The position numbers and the translations under genes were made by a program. Below the pieces are notes generated by a model. It searched no databases and was not told the DNA's origin. It saw nothing but the letters and a program-made list of their open reading frames with translations. Below are positions 42,451 through 54,960 of a stretch of DNA of 64,000 bases, one piece after another (the first letter of the stretch is position 1; every line of letters starts with the position of its first letter). The stretch is taken from NCBI RefSeq assembly GCF_036884655.1, contig NC_088340.1:9897001-9961000 (forward strand). The letters run 5' to 3'. The DNA comes from Musa acuminata AAA Group (lineage: Eukaryota > Streptophyta > Magnoliopsida > Zingiberales > Musaceae).

Positions 42451-43085
42451 TGCGATATAGATATATATTAAATATGTATATGTGTGACGTGTCGTATTAG
42501 GAGACCACATCATAGAAACCCCTCGCTCGATAATATTAAGTCGGTAAACGTGAAGCAATTAGATTAACCCACGTGGCCTTTCATCGTTATAGGTAATGAC
42601 CGATTCCTGGTGTAGGTTGAGTTGGTCGAGTCCCTCGAGGCTCACCTATATCGCGATTCGCTATCTTGCCTATGACATAGAGATGCCACCGATGACCTGA
42701 GGACATTGTATGCTTAGTCGAGTCCCTTAAGGGTATATCATCGAATTAGACTCATCTTGTAACGGTGGTGTCGACTTAACCAAGCATCATGGTTGGTCGA
42801 GTCCCTCGAGACCATGGTGATTCAGAGGTCGAACAGGATGGGAATCACAAGAAGTTGTGATCGGCAAGAGTTGTCTACCTTTTAAGCTTAGTGTGATTGG
42901 TTGAGTCCCTCGAGGTTACATTAAGACGTTGATTGAATCTTGATCCCCACTAGAAGTTTACCGGAGACTTTCATTTCATGTGCTGAGGGTGTCGCATGTT
43001 ATTTATTATTTATTTTCTATCTTGATTATTTATTTTCTATAAAATATGCATGTTATTTATTTTTGCTGCATCTTTATTTTAGAAA
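41265..43085 (+). other. Copia-1 long untranslated leader
   Basis: About 1.8 kb between PBS and gag. It contains a GC-rich island (41480-41770) with many short inverted repeats, an AT microsatellite, and four copies of a GTCGAGTCCCTCGAG-like motif (42624-42640, 42716-42733, 42794-42813, 42899-42915). No coding function is supported. Confidence 0.65.
42375..42447. repeat. (TA)n microsatellite
   Basis: Uninterrupted TA dinucleotide tract of about 73 bp inside the copia-1 leader. Confidence 0.98.
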
Positions 43086-43931
43086 ATATCACTTTCAAAT
43101 TCCTTACATGACATACTTGATGTTAACCACCTCACTGGTCCAAATTATACGGATTGGTTTCGCAACTTGAGAATTGTTCTTACGACGGAGAAAATCGCGT
43201 ACGTCCTTGATACAGTGATGCCTATGCCCGAGAAAGGGGCAAGAGAGGATGAGATCACTTGCTACGTGAAGTATATTGATGACTCCACTCTTGCTCAGTG
43301 TTGCATGTTAGGCTCTATGACTCCTGAGTTACAAAGACAATATGAAAAGATGGATGTTAGATCCATTCTCCTATATTTCCATAAATTGTTTGAGGAATAG
43401 GGAATGGCTCAGCGATATAATATATCCAAGAGCCTCTTCCACGCTAGGATGACTGAGGGAACACCGGTTCAGAACCATGTCTTAAAGATGATCGAGTGGA
43501 TAGAGAAACTCATAGGTCTAGGAATGGTCGTAGAGGATAACTTGTGTGTGGACATTGTGCTTCAGTCCCTACCATATTTTTTTTCACAGTTCATAATGAA
43601 TTTTAATATGAACAAACTTGAGGTGACTCTCCCAGAGCTCCTCAATATGTCGAGGGAGGCAGAGAGCACTATAAAGAAAGAGAAGCTAGTTCTCTACACT
43701 AGTGAGACTAGAAAGAAAAGGAAAACAGAAAAATCTCATAAGAAGGGCAAGGGCAAGGGTAAACCAGGTAAAGCAAAGGTTGCTAAGAAAGACCCGACAA
43801 AGGACAAAGGTCAGTGCTTCTACTATGGCAAAGATGGGCACTAGAAGAGGAACTGCAAAGAGTACTTCACAAAGAGGACGAACCAGAAGTTTGGAGAAGC
43901 TTCAGATATATTCATGATCAATCTCCAATAG
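43086..43931 (+). pseudogene. Copia-1 gag pseudogene
   Basis: Copia-type nucleocapsid polyprotein remnant. Conserved LTGPNYTDWFRNLRIVL lies near the start, whose expected ATG reads ATA at 43086. In-frame TAG codons occur at 43398-43400 and 43842-43844. A basic Lys-rich stretch precedes a damaged zinc knuckle: CFYYGKDGH, then a stop where Trp is expected, then KRNC; the second zinc-binding Cys is Tyr. Not functional as read. Confidence 0.85.
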
Positions 43932-43939
43932 TCAAATTT

Positions 43940-46746
43940 TTGTAATAGTGCATTTGTATTGGATACCAGTATTATTTATCACATCTGTAATTTGTTGTAG
44001 ATTCTGGCAAAGCCGATGAGATTGACGAGAGGAATATTGCATAAAGGTTTGTTTATGCTAGATACTGCTCTATATATCATGAATGTAAATATGTCTAAGA
44101 GGAAACGAGAGAGATGAACAGTGCATACATGTGGCATAGTAGGCTAGGTCACGTCTATGAGAAAAGGATTCAAAAGTTGCTAAAGGATGGATATCTGGAT
44201 CCATTCGATTATGAGTCGTATGAAACTTACGAGTCTTGCCTTTGTGGAAAACTGATCAATTCTCAATTTAGTGGAACTTAAGAGAGCCATTGAGCTACTA
44301 GAACTCATACATAGTGATGCATGTGGACCCATGTCAACTCATGTCATTGGTGGTTACTCCTACTTCATTACCTTTGCTGATGATTTCTCAAGATATGGAT
44401 ATGTGTACTTATTGAAGTACAAGTCCGAGGCCTTTGAGAAATTTAGAGAGTATAAGAATGAAGTGGAGAATCGGTCTAGAAAGAGTATCAAGACTCTTCG
44501 ATCAGATCGAGGAGATGAGTATTTAAGTACAGAGTTTACTCAGTTCATCAAGGACCATGGGATATTATCCTAATGGACACCTCCTTATACACCTCAGCTC
44601 AATGATGTGTCTGAAAGGAGGAATCGTACGCTATTAGACATGGTACAGTCCATGATGAGTTTCGTTGACCTACCCATCTCATTATGGAGATATACCCTAG
44701 AGACCGTAGCTTACCTTTTGAACATAGTTCCAATAAGTCGGTAGTATCTACATCATATGAGATATAGAAAGGGAAGAAGTCCGATCTTAAGGTTGTTAAG
44801 ATTTGGGGCTGTTCTGCCCATGTTAAAAGGCACAACCTCGATAAATTGGAATCAAGGACGGAGCGGTGCAAGTTCGTGGGATACTCCAAGGAAACTTATG
44901 GGTATTATTTCTATTTTCTCAAGGACCAAAAGGTCTTTGTAGTTAAAAGAGTGATGTTCCTTGAGAAAGAACATATTCTTGGTGGAGATAGTGAGAGCAT
45001 GATAGAGTTGAGCGAGGTTGGAGAACCTAGCTCAAACACCACTCTACAACCCGAGTCTGTTTAGGTACCTAACACACAAGTTTCAAATTTTCGTAGGTCT
45101 AGCAGAGTATCTCATCCTCCTGAGAGACATGTGAGACATATTAAAGAAGATGATGTTGAGGATATTGATCCTCAGACCTATGAGGATGCTATTATGAGAA
45201 TAGACTCTGGGAAGTGACAAGAAGCTATGAATTCTGAGATGGATTTTATGCACTCTAACAATGTTTAAAACGTAGTTGATGCATCCGAAGGTATTGTACC
45301 CGTCGGTTGTAAGTGGATATTTAAGAAAAAGATCGGAGTAGATGGAAAGGTAGAGACCTATAAAGCAAGGCTAGTGACTAAGGGATATCGTCAAAGACAA
45401 GGTATTAACTATGACGAAACCTTCTCACTCGTAGCAATGCTAAAATCTATCAGAATTCTATTAGCTATTACAGCACACTATGATTATGAGATATGACAGA
45501 TGGATGTTGAAACCGCATTCCTCAATGGGAACCTCGAGGAGGTGTATATGATACGACCCGAGGGATTCGTGTGTAAGGACTGCGCAGATAAGGTGTGCAG
45601 GTTGCTTAGATCAATTTATGGACTAAAGTAAACTTCCCGAAGTTGGAACATAAGATTTGATAAGGTAATCAGATCTTATGACTTCGTTAAGAATGAAGAT
45701 GAACCTTGTGTGTACAGGAAGGTAAGTGGGAGCGTTATCACCTTTTTGATGTTATATGTGGATGACATCTTGATCATTGGGAATGATATAGGAATGCTAT
45801 CCATAGTAAAGGCTTAGCTATCTAGACATTTCTCCATGAAGAACTTAGGGAAAGCATATTATATCTTGGGGATTCAGATCTATAAAGATAGATCCAAGAG
45901 GATGCTTGGCTTGTTCCAGTCTAAGTACATAGACACCATTGTCAAAAGATTTGGTATGAAAAATTCTAAGAGAAGTCTCATACCGATGAGACATGGGATA
46001 TCACTTTCTAGGAGTATATCCCCAAAGACTCCTAAAGAAAGTGCGAACATGGTTAGGATACCCTATGCCTCAATAATATGGTTTATCATGTATGTCATCC
46101 TATGTATCATGCTTGATATAGCGCATTCTCTGAGTGTCACGAGCAGGTATCAGGAGGATCCAAGCTTGGAGCACTGGAAAGCAGTAAAGTGTATCCTTAA
46201 GTACTTAAGAAGGACTAAAGATCTTTTACTAGTATACGGAGGTAGTAGCCTTAAGGTTGAAGGCTATATAGACTCGAGTTTTTAGTCCAATGTCGATGAT
46301 AGCAAGTCGAATTCGGGGTTTATGTATACCCTAAATGGAGGAGCTGTATGCTAGAAGAGTTCCAAGTGAGATACTACTAATGACTCGACCACAGAGACGA
46401 AGTACATTGCTGCAACAGAGGCAACAAAGGAGGGAGTCTGGATGAAGAAGTTCATCACAGATCTAGGAGTCGGGCTAACTAGCGAGGAGCTAATTCTTTA
46501 TATTGTGATAATTACGGGGCAATTACTCAAATAAGGGAACTCAAGTCTCATTAGAAGTGTTCTGAGTATGTTCCAACTTATTAGAGAGATTATGACTTGA
46601 GGATATATAGTAGTAGAAAGAGTTCCATTCGAATATAACATTGTAGATCCACTGACAAAACCGTTGTCTCATATTATCTTTGAGCGTCACAGGGGTTTGA
46701 TGGGGATCAAACACATAGGTGATTGGCTTTAGGTCAAGTGAGAGAT
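43940..46746 (+). pseudogene. Copia-1 pol pseudogene (PR-IN-RT-RH)
   Basis: Remnants in Ty1/copia order: protease-like VLDTS near 43955; GAG-pre-integrase with MWHSRLGHV near 44125; integrase with LIHSDACGPM, LRSDRGDEY and VSERRNRTL (44300-44640); reverse transcriptase with KARLVTKGY and YVDDILI (45370-45775); RNase H with YIDSSF and YIAATEATKEG (46265-46440). Stops interrupt it at, among others, 44571, 45217, 45496, 45628, 45816 and 46283, and some segments are shifted in frame. It is a dead copy that could still be mobilised only by another element's proteins. Confidence 0.88.
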
Positions 46747-48350
46747 TGCTAGTAATTGATGCCTAGCAAGCCAATCATGTGAGTGATAGCACGTGTGACT
46801 TGACACATAATCTTTTTACTTATTATATTTTGGCATTTATCACTTTATATTAATTATTGCATATATGCATGTATATATTATGATGTCCTTGGATCTATGC
46901 AATGGGAATCAGATCATGATGAGATCATGATAATGAGACCGATTCGTCTTTAAACACAGATCCTAAATAATTTCGGTCATAAGTTACCCGAGATGGACAT
47001 CAAAATAACCGGATAGACTAATATGATGTATACCCATCCATATGATGGATACAACTGGTCTCATAGTTGCTCGTGTGGGGACACTAAAGATACAGTATAG
47101 GTGCTTATTGGAGAATGAGTTCACTGATTGATCCGCTTATGGAATGCTGGATGGTTGATGATTCCTTATTGTCAAACAGCGATTTTATAGTCCTAGTGGT
47201 ATATCTGGTCCTTAAACTTAAGACACCAAGGATGTCCTGTATGAGTGCTACATTATTTGATACCGAACTTATAGGTTTGGATATCCCAAATCTTGTACAA
47301 CCGGTCATTGTGAGTAGTAGTCAACCTTACGAGGGCTATTGAGTGTCGATAGATGATCATCCCCTCTTGGTATCATGAGAGAAATATCTCATGTGTTCTT
47401 GTTCAAACAAATCCCTAGCCAAGGTCATTCGGATTGACAGAGAAAGAGTTCTCCGGGAGAATTTGATCAGAGCGAGACTCGAGTAGAAACCGTATGGGTT
47501 TGACAGCACCATGCCCGGTATACGGTCTCTGGGATATTTGATGGATAAGGGACTATAGGTACATGGTAACTGAGGACAGATAAGTCCAATGGATTGGATT
47601 CCCCTGTATCGTTTAGGGACTATGGCGTAGTGGCCCAATACGTCCGTAGTCGATGAGTCGAGTGAATTATTATGAAGATAATAATTTACTAAGCCAGAAG
47701 GAGTTTTAACATGTATGACACATGGTCAACTCAATATTGGGCCTAGAGGGTCACACACATATAGTAGACACTATAATGAGTAGAGGTACGATTATGAGAT
47801 ATCCGTCGGAGCCCCTGTTTTATTGGATATCCAATAAGCTCCTAAATTATTGGATCATATGAATGAGATCTAATAAGAGCCCATGAGAGATAATTGGATA
47901 TAGATTCACTAATCTAAGAGGCTTGGGTAGTTTCATGCAGATCCAATACCCAATATGGGAGGATCCATTAGGGTTTGATAGGGGATCTCTATAAATAGGA
48001 GGGATTCAATGGTTCATAGGCTAGAGTTTTTGTTTGCCTCTCCTATTCTCCTCTCTCTCTACACCTTATAGGTAGCTTAGAGTTTTGAGGAGCATCATCG
48101 CAGTCCTGCTATGTGGATCATCGCTAGAGAGGAGGCGCTTGATCTCCTTCACCCTCTCCTAGATATCTGTAGGAAAATAGGGATATACGATCTCCCTAGG
48201 TGACACAATCTATTCTATACGCAGTTTTAAGTTTTGTGGATTTTTGCGCACTAATCTTCGCACAACGACGAACATCTCTTTGGGAATAAGTGATTTTATT
48301 TTCTGTTCTTCCGCTGCGCATGTGATGTTGCCCCCTCTGATTTCCCAATA
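46747..48350 (+). repeat. Copia-1 3' LTR
   Basis: Begins TGCTAGTAATTGATG directly after the polypurine tract, ends CCCAATA, and is followed by GCCAT target duplication. Contains ctctataaataggag near 47990, a likely LTR TATA box, and the pyrimidine-rich segment missing from the 5' LTR. Confidence 0.85.
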
Positions 48351-48441
48351 GCCATCGCTGGCCGTGACTTCAAGTGCTGAATGAGCTATTCAACTGGCCC
48401 AGTTCAACCCTGTTAAGGGCCCAGTTGGCCCCTAACTGAGT

Positions 48442-49963
48442 TATTAGGAATGAGCCGACACTAAGAGGGGGGGGTGAATTAGTGCAACGATAAAAATTAC
48501 ATTGATTCGAAAATCTTCGTATGTTAAAACTGATTTCAGAAATATACTTGAGATCGAAAGTGTACAGAAGAGCGCAATGGATGTAAAGCATGTAGGTTTG
48601 CAGTAAAGACAAATTGAACAAATAGAAATGCAAACCGAGTTTTATAGTGGTTCATCGTCGTGACCTACATCCACTCTGCTGATTCCTCTTCCGTCGAGGC
48701 CATCGGCATCCACTATCGATCTTCTTTTAATAGGTGAAAATCAACCTCCTTCTTACACCCCTCTTCTCTTTTTCATAGGTTTAGGAGACAACATTTTTAA
48801 GCACACTCTCCTCTCTAAATAGAATTCTAAGTTTAAGCTAGAAGAGGGGATTTCTCAAGAGATTTTTACAACGTTTTCTCACTTTTAAACTCTTTGTGCT
48901 TGTGTATCTTAACTAGGGATGAGAGAGGTATTATCTCATCTTGGGTTTCCTAGGTATGGACGATACCACTGCTTATGTTGGGCGGTACCACCGCTAGTGT
49001 CAGTCTTACACTGACATTGCACTAGGCGGTACCACCGCTTGACAGGGTTAGTACCACCGCTGGCAGCATTTACTGTCGATAGTACCACCACCCAGACCAC
49101 TTGGGAGATTGAGTCTCCCAAGCGGTGCCATCGCTGGCCTGGCTTTCAGCATCCTGGTTGGGCTTTGAATTCGACCCAAACCAGCCCAACTTCGAGCCCA
49201 TTTGGCCCTTAACAGAGTTGATGGGATTACTTCCCAATCCTAACTCTAATTATGTGCTAACTACAATTCCTAAGATATATATTCTAAGCAAAATAAGTCT
49301 AGTTTCTTCCAGCGATCTTCCGGTGAACTTATGACGATCTCTCGGTAATGTTCCGGCGAACTCCCAGCAAGCTCCTGGACTTCACGACGATCTTCTTGGT
49401 GAGTTCTGACGAGCTTCTTTAGCAAGCTCTTGGACTTCTTGGTTGGTTCCGGCATAATTTCTGACGAACGTCCGAACTTCCGACGAACTCTCAAACTCCC
49501 AACGAAATCGTGTTCTTGACTCCAGGACTTTATTTTGCTTTATGTCTTGCTATCGTAGTTAATCCTGCATACATAAAAATACACTTTGATCTAGACAATT
49601 ATTACTAAGTATGAATCATATCGTCCGGCATGTCATTGGTCCATCGACACTTCATCCGATTCTTCGGCGCATCGTCCTCTCTTGCGACCTATTGACCAAT
49701 TAACCTCCGCAACTCCAATATCCTTGGTGCAATATCCGCTCTTATTGGCCCAATGCTTAAAACCATGGCCCGAAGCCTTCTGTCGATACATTAACCGATC
49801 CTTCGGCGCGACGTCCAATCTTCTGACATGTTTCTCCGGCCCAACATGATTCTTCCTGCTTTAAATGTTTCTCCCTGATCGAAGCATCCTGCATCACTCA
49901 AATCGTAAATCAAATCATAAACACTTATTAATTGGTTTCATCATCAAAATACGAGATTTAATA
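48442..49963 (-). repeat. Element A 3' LTR
   Basis: Plus-strand ends read TATTAGGAATGAG and GATTTAATA; both termini have drifted from TGTTAGG and TTCAACA by transitions. It carries GGCGGTACCACCGC-type motifs near 49022-49060. Confidence 0.88.
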
Positions 49964-52440
49964 ATCTCTCCCTTTTTGATAATGATAATCAATTGATGAC
50001 GGAGTTAACCTTAACTCCCCCTATCAATATGCCATATTGATAGAACCTTGAATTCAAGCTGAATTCAAGTCACTGCAAATTTCATAATGAATATTTGCAA
50101 CACATCATCATGCATAATATGATCATACTTCTCTCCCTTTGTCATTAACAAAAAGGAGAATTGTAACTATCAAGTGTTTGGACATACAAGTTCAAATCAT
50201 TGCATACTAAATATAATCTCCATTTTAATTTTTATGCAAGCTAGCAATAATTTTACAACATTTTAAAACATGTAAGCTAGCAATTTTTAGATGTTCAAGA
50301 AAGCAATTCTTGCTTCTTGAAATATACAAGTTTATAAATTTTACCATATGTATAAGTTAACATTTTTTGCTTCTTGAGATAGGCAAGATAGCACTTCTTG
50401 GTGATGTTGAAGATAGCAAGTTCTACATCATACAAGCTAGTGAATCTTACAACATTTTATATCATGCATAATCACCAAATCATCATAAATTTTAAAGATG
50501 TGCAAAATTATAAATTTTACAAGTTTGCATTTGTGCATCTTGAGATTTGTAAGATAGCACTTCTTGCTTCTCTTTTGAGATGAGCAAGCTAGCAAGTTTG
50601 CTTCTTATGCAACTTGCAAGTTTTCAAATTTTATATCTTGAGCTAGCAATTTTTCTCTCCCTTTGTCATTGTCAAAAAGAAGGGAAGAATACAATGTTAT
50701 AATTCTTTTCCCTTTACAACAATTTTCAAATCATGACAAAGGTAAACAACAAAGATAAAAAATTAAGTCATGAATGTCAAAATAATTTTTCATTATGAAT
50801 ATTTCATCATTGCATGAATCATTATCATAAGTTGAAGTATTGCATGCATAATACCAAATCATCATTCATAATTACATCAATATTCCATTTATTATTTCAA
50901 TCATCAAAAATGAAAAATATTAATATCAAATCATGAATGCCACAAGCAATGATTTATTTCATCAAATCTCTTCTTTTTATAAATAGCAAAAAGAAACATA
51001 GGAGATCAAATGATAAGATCTTGATTCATAGAGAAATCTCATGTATCAAATATCGAGGAATCAAGATGATGATTCATATAAGAAGTATCACAAGTTATAA
51101 TCGAGAAAAAAAAAATCATCATTCATTTTCTACTTATTCAATTTGTCAAATCAATATTTCTTGGGTATTCATAATACCAAAACATATTTTCAAATCTTCA
51201 ACATATAATATGAATAATTTCTAAAAATTGAAAGGAGAATGGAAGAATTCGAAGGTACAAAGATTTCAACCTATGTTATAAACAAATGAAAGATCAAGTC
51301 ATGAATCCAAAATTCCATGAATCATTTAGATCATTCTTCTTTTAAATAATCAAAATAATAATCAAAATCACTTTTCGGAATATTCAATGAAGGCAACATA
51401 GATAGATTCACATGAGAACTTGATTCATGCATAATGTCTCAATTTTTCATGAATCATAAAAAATTTAGAGTATCAAGTGACGAAGTCATAATTCGTGCGA
51501 TAAAAAAAATTATCGATTCATGCATTCAAACCATTACTACTTCAACTCATCATGCATGATTTAAAAAATATAAAATCATCAAATATGATACAAACTTTTA
51601 TTTTTGAAATACATTCCTTTTTGGTTATTTCATTTTAAGTTGTTTGCTTCATAGAAGCATGCCTTTTTCATTTATGCTAAATCGAAGCATATATCATCAT
51701 TTAAACCAAAAAATAAATTTCCTCATCATGACCAAAAATATAACATATTAAACATAAGGCTTCTTTAAACAAGCGATTTGGTTTATCATTTTGATTCCAA
51801 TGATAATACAATATTTTTTTTGATGTGTTTCATTTTGTGTGATTGATTTCATATTATGATGCTCAAGTTTTTTTGTATAAAAATCATACATCATAGTTTA
51901 AAATTGAAAGAGCAAGAAAAATCATAGAAATCATCAAGATCAATAAAAATCATTATGATACAAATTATTACTTCATTATATCATTAAAACATCAAGCATG
52001 ATTTCATAAAGCATATTCCATCAAAATCATTTTATTTGTTATAGTTATGCATTTTTTTTTAGGTAAATCTAACTTTTTATGCTTAATTTTTCATACAAAA
52101 GCCATGCATCATCATTTATAATCGAAAGACAATATGAAAATCATTATTGCCTCTTAAAACATGCATAAAATTATTATTTTGTTATATTTTCATAAAATAT
52201 ACAATTATTATGATCATTTTTTCAAAATAAGCTAGAAAAATAAAAGCATGATCTCTAATTTTTTATATTTTTATTACAACATTAAACATGTAATTTTCAA
52301 GAAAAAATTATATATAATTTTTCTAAACTAAATTAAAAATAACTCATGCTAAAGCATCATGTAATTTTAAAATAAATTAAAAGAATTTTGGTTACCTCAT
52401 CGTCGAAAGCCATTAAGACATAGTTTACTACCTCGCCTTT
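49964..52440 (-). other. Element A AT-rich 3' non-coding domain
   Basis: Very AT-rich DNA between gag and the 3' LTR. It includes the polypurine tract at the LTR border and two further copies of a CTCCCTTTGTCAT...CAAAAAGGAG imperfect inverted repeat (50131-50160 and 50655-50685). Phrases such as aagctagcaatttt and cttcttgcttcttgagat recur between 50220 and 50660. No open frame is credible. Confidence 0.7.
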
Positions 52441-52491
52441 GTTGATTTTCTTTTCGTCTTCGGAGGAGCTCGATTTATCCCAAAGTGCTTC

Positions 52492-53289
52492 CTACTTCTT
52501 GTGTTCAAAGTAAGTAGTTGTGTTCTTTTTGTTCTTTAATTTTTGTTTTAAAATTTTCATGAGGAGTTCAAGTTCACCATCACTTGAGCTTATGCTCGAG
52601 TAGTCTTCAATTGTTCTAAGTTCGAAATCCTTCATGTTCTTTGGACGGTGGTTCTCAAGCCCTTCACGTGCATTGAATGTCATTTCATAGGTCATCAAAG
52701 ACCCTATAAGTTCTTCAATTGGTAAATGGTTTAAGTTTTTTAATTCTTGAATAGTCATTACTTTTGAATCCCAACTCTTATTAAGAGAACGTAAAATCTT
52801 GTTTATAAGTTCAAAATCTGAAAAACTTCTACCAAGTTCTTTTAAACCATTGATGACATCCGTAAAACGAGTGTACATGTCAACAACGGTTTCACTTGGC
52901 TTCATTCGAAAAAGTTTAAAATCATGCATTAAAAAGTTGATTTTCGAATCTTTAACTTTGCTAATGCCTTCATGTGTGATTTCGAGAGTATGCCAAATAT
53001 CGTGCATAGTTTCGCAAATAGAAACACGATTAAATTTTATTTTGTCTAAGGCGCAAAACAAAGCATTCATAGCTTTCGCATTTAAAGAAAAAGTCTTCTT
53101 CTCTAAATCATTCCAATGGTTCATTAGAAGAGAACACCTTTGAAATCCATTTTTGATAATATTCAATAAATCGATATTCAACGAAAGCAAGAAAACTCTC
53201 ATTCGAGTTTTTCAATATGTGTAGTTCGTCTCGTTGAACAAAGGAGGACGAATGAAAGAGTGACCCTCTTGAAAGCCGAAAAGAGTCAT
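52492..53289 (-). pseudogene. Element A gag (one nonsense codon)
   Basis: Copia-type gag polyprotein of the UBN2/DUF4219 sort. Start is ATG at 53289, opening MTLFGFQEGHSF. A TGA at codon 26 falls where NYTYWKTRM-type proteins have Trp; otherwise the frame is open to 52492. Conserved blocks include KAMNALFCALDK, ILRSLNKSWDSKVMTIQE and LPIEELIGSLMTYEM. No zinc knuckle is seen before the end. Apart from the single stop it is surprisingly intact for an element without pol. Confidence 0.85.
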
Positions 53290-53339
53290 TTCTCTTTGAG
53301 TGTTAAACCAAATGAGAAAAACGAAGCTCTGATACCAAC

Positions 53340-54960
53340 TGTTAGGAACGAGTTGGCATTAAGAGGGGGGGGGGGGGGGGGGGGGGGGGGGGTGGGGGGG
53401 GGGGTTGGTGAATTAATGCAGTAGTAAAAGTTACATCGGTTCGAAAATCTTCATACGTTAAAACTTTAACCAATTTCGGAAAGATACTTGAGATTGAAAG
53501 CGTATGGAAGAGCGTAGTGGATATAAAGCAAGTAAGTTTGTAGTAAAGATAAATTGCATAAATAGAAATGCAAACCGAGTTTTATAGTGATTCGGTCATC
53601 GTGACCTATATCCACTCCGTCGATTCCTCTTCCGTCGAGGCCATCGGCATCCACTATCGATCTTCCTTTAATAGGCGAAGATAAACCTCCTTCTTACACC
53701 CTTCTTCTCCTTTTCACAGGTTTAGGAGACAACCTTTACAAGCACACTCTCCTCTCTAAATAGAATTCTAAGTTTAAGCTAGAGGAGGAGATTTCTCAAG
53801 AGATTTCTATAGCGTTTTCTCACTTTTAAACTCTCTATGCTTGTATATCTTAACCAGAGATGAGAGGGGTATTTATAGGCTTCGAGTTTATTCAAACTTA
53901 GAGCCTAAAAATATCTCATCAGGGGTTTCCTGGGTACAGGCGGTACCACCGCTTGTGTTGGGCGATACCATCGCTAGTGTCAATCTTACACTCACACTAC
54001 ATTGGGCGGTACCACCGCCTGACAGGGGCAGTACCACCGCTAGTAGCATTTACTGTTAGTGGTACCACCACCCAGTCTGGGCGGTACCATCACCCAAACC
54101 ACCTGGGAGATTGAGTCTCCCAAGCGGTGCCACTGTCGTCCTAGCTTTCAACATCCTGGTTGGGCCTTGAATCCGGCCCAAACTAGTCCAACTTCGGGCC
54201 CAGTTGGCCCCTAACAGAGTTGATAGGATTATCTCCCAATCCCAACTCTAATTATATGCTAACTACGATTCCTAAGATATATTCTAAGTAAAATAAGTTC
54301 GATTTCTTTCGGTGAACTTCTGACGAACTCTCGGCAATGTTCCGGCGGACTCCTAGTAAGCTTCTGGACATCACGACGATCTACTTGGTGAGTTTTGACG
54401 AGCTTCTTTGACAAGCTCCTAGACTTCTTGGTTGGTTCTGGCAGAACTTCCGATGAACGTCCGGACTTCCGACGAACTCTCGAACCCCCAACAAAATCGC
54501 GTTCTTGACTCCGAGACTTCATTTTGCTTTATGTCTGACTATCATAGTTAATCCTGCATACATAAAAACACACTTTGATCTAGACAATTATTGCTAAGCA
54601 TGAATCATGTCATCCAACATGTCATTAGTCCATTGACGTTTCGTTCGATTCTTCGGCGCATCGTCCTCTCTTGCGGCCTATTACCTAATCGGCCAGTTGA
54701 CCTTCGCAACTCCGATATCCTTAGCGCAATATCCACTCTTATTAGCCCGATGCCCGAAACCATGGCTCGAAGCCTTCTGTCGATACGTCGACCAATCCTT
54801 CGGCGCGATATCCAATCTTCTGATATGTTTCTCCGGCCCAACATGATTCTTCCTGCTTTAAATGCCTCTCTCTGATCGAAGCATACTGCGTCACTCAAAA
54901 CGTAGATCAAATCATAAACACTTATCAATTTGTTTCATCATCAAAATATGATATTCAACA
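53340..54960 (-). repeat. Element A 5' LTR
   Basis: Plus-strand ends TGTTAGGAACGAG and GATATTCAACA, adjoining the primer site. Longer than the 3' LTR partly because of an expanded G tract at 53365-53404 and extra sequence near 53880-53940. Contains several GGCGGTACCACCGCC-like palindromic motifs between 53938 and 54095. Confidence 0.9.
53365..53404. repeat. Poly-G tract (G28 T G11)
   Basis: Twenty-eight G residues, one T, then eleven G. The equivalent position in the three other LTR copies has only 4 to 8 G (near 39032, 48468 and 58210). Confidence 0.95.

Larger units (their letters stand above)
39735..48350 (+). mobile_element. Copia-1: full-length but decayed Ty1/copia element
   Basis: An 8.6-kb plus-strand element. 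LTRs are 39735-41264 and 46747-48350, followed by a PBS (tggtattagaac, 41266) matching the methionine-tRNA type and preceded by a PPT (caagtgagagat) before 46747. Target duplication is GCCAC (39730-39734) and GCCAT (48351-48355), one transition apart; joining the flanks restores the sequence seen in the intact LTRs of element A. Gag, protease, integrase, reverse transcriptase and RNase H remnants occur in Ty1/copia order. Many in-frame stops make it non-coding. LTR length difference (about 75 bp) and divergence indicate an old insertion. Confidence 0.92.
48442..54960 (-). mobile_element. Element A: gag-only Sirevirus-like copia element
   Basis: A 6.5-kb minus-strand element with both LTRs (48442-49963 and 53340-54960), PPT (49964-49990), a clean primer site (gctctgataccaa, 53326-53338), and a perfect target duplication TGAGT (48437-48441 and 54961-54965). 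It sits in the 3' LTR of element B. Internal DNA of 3.4 kb contains gag, but no protease, integrase, reverse transcriptase or RNase H could be recognised; instead there are about 2.4 kb of AT-rich DNA with repeated phrases. It is a non-autonomous derivative. Confidence 0.9.
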
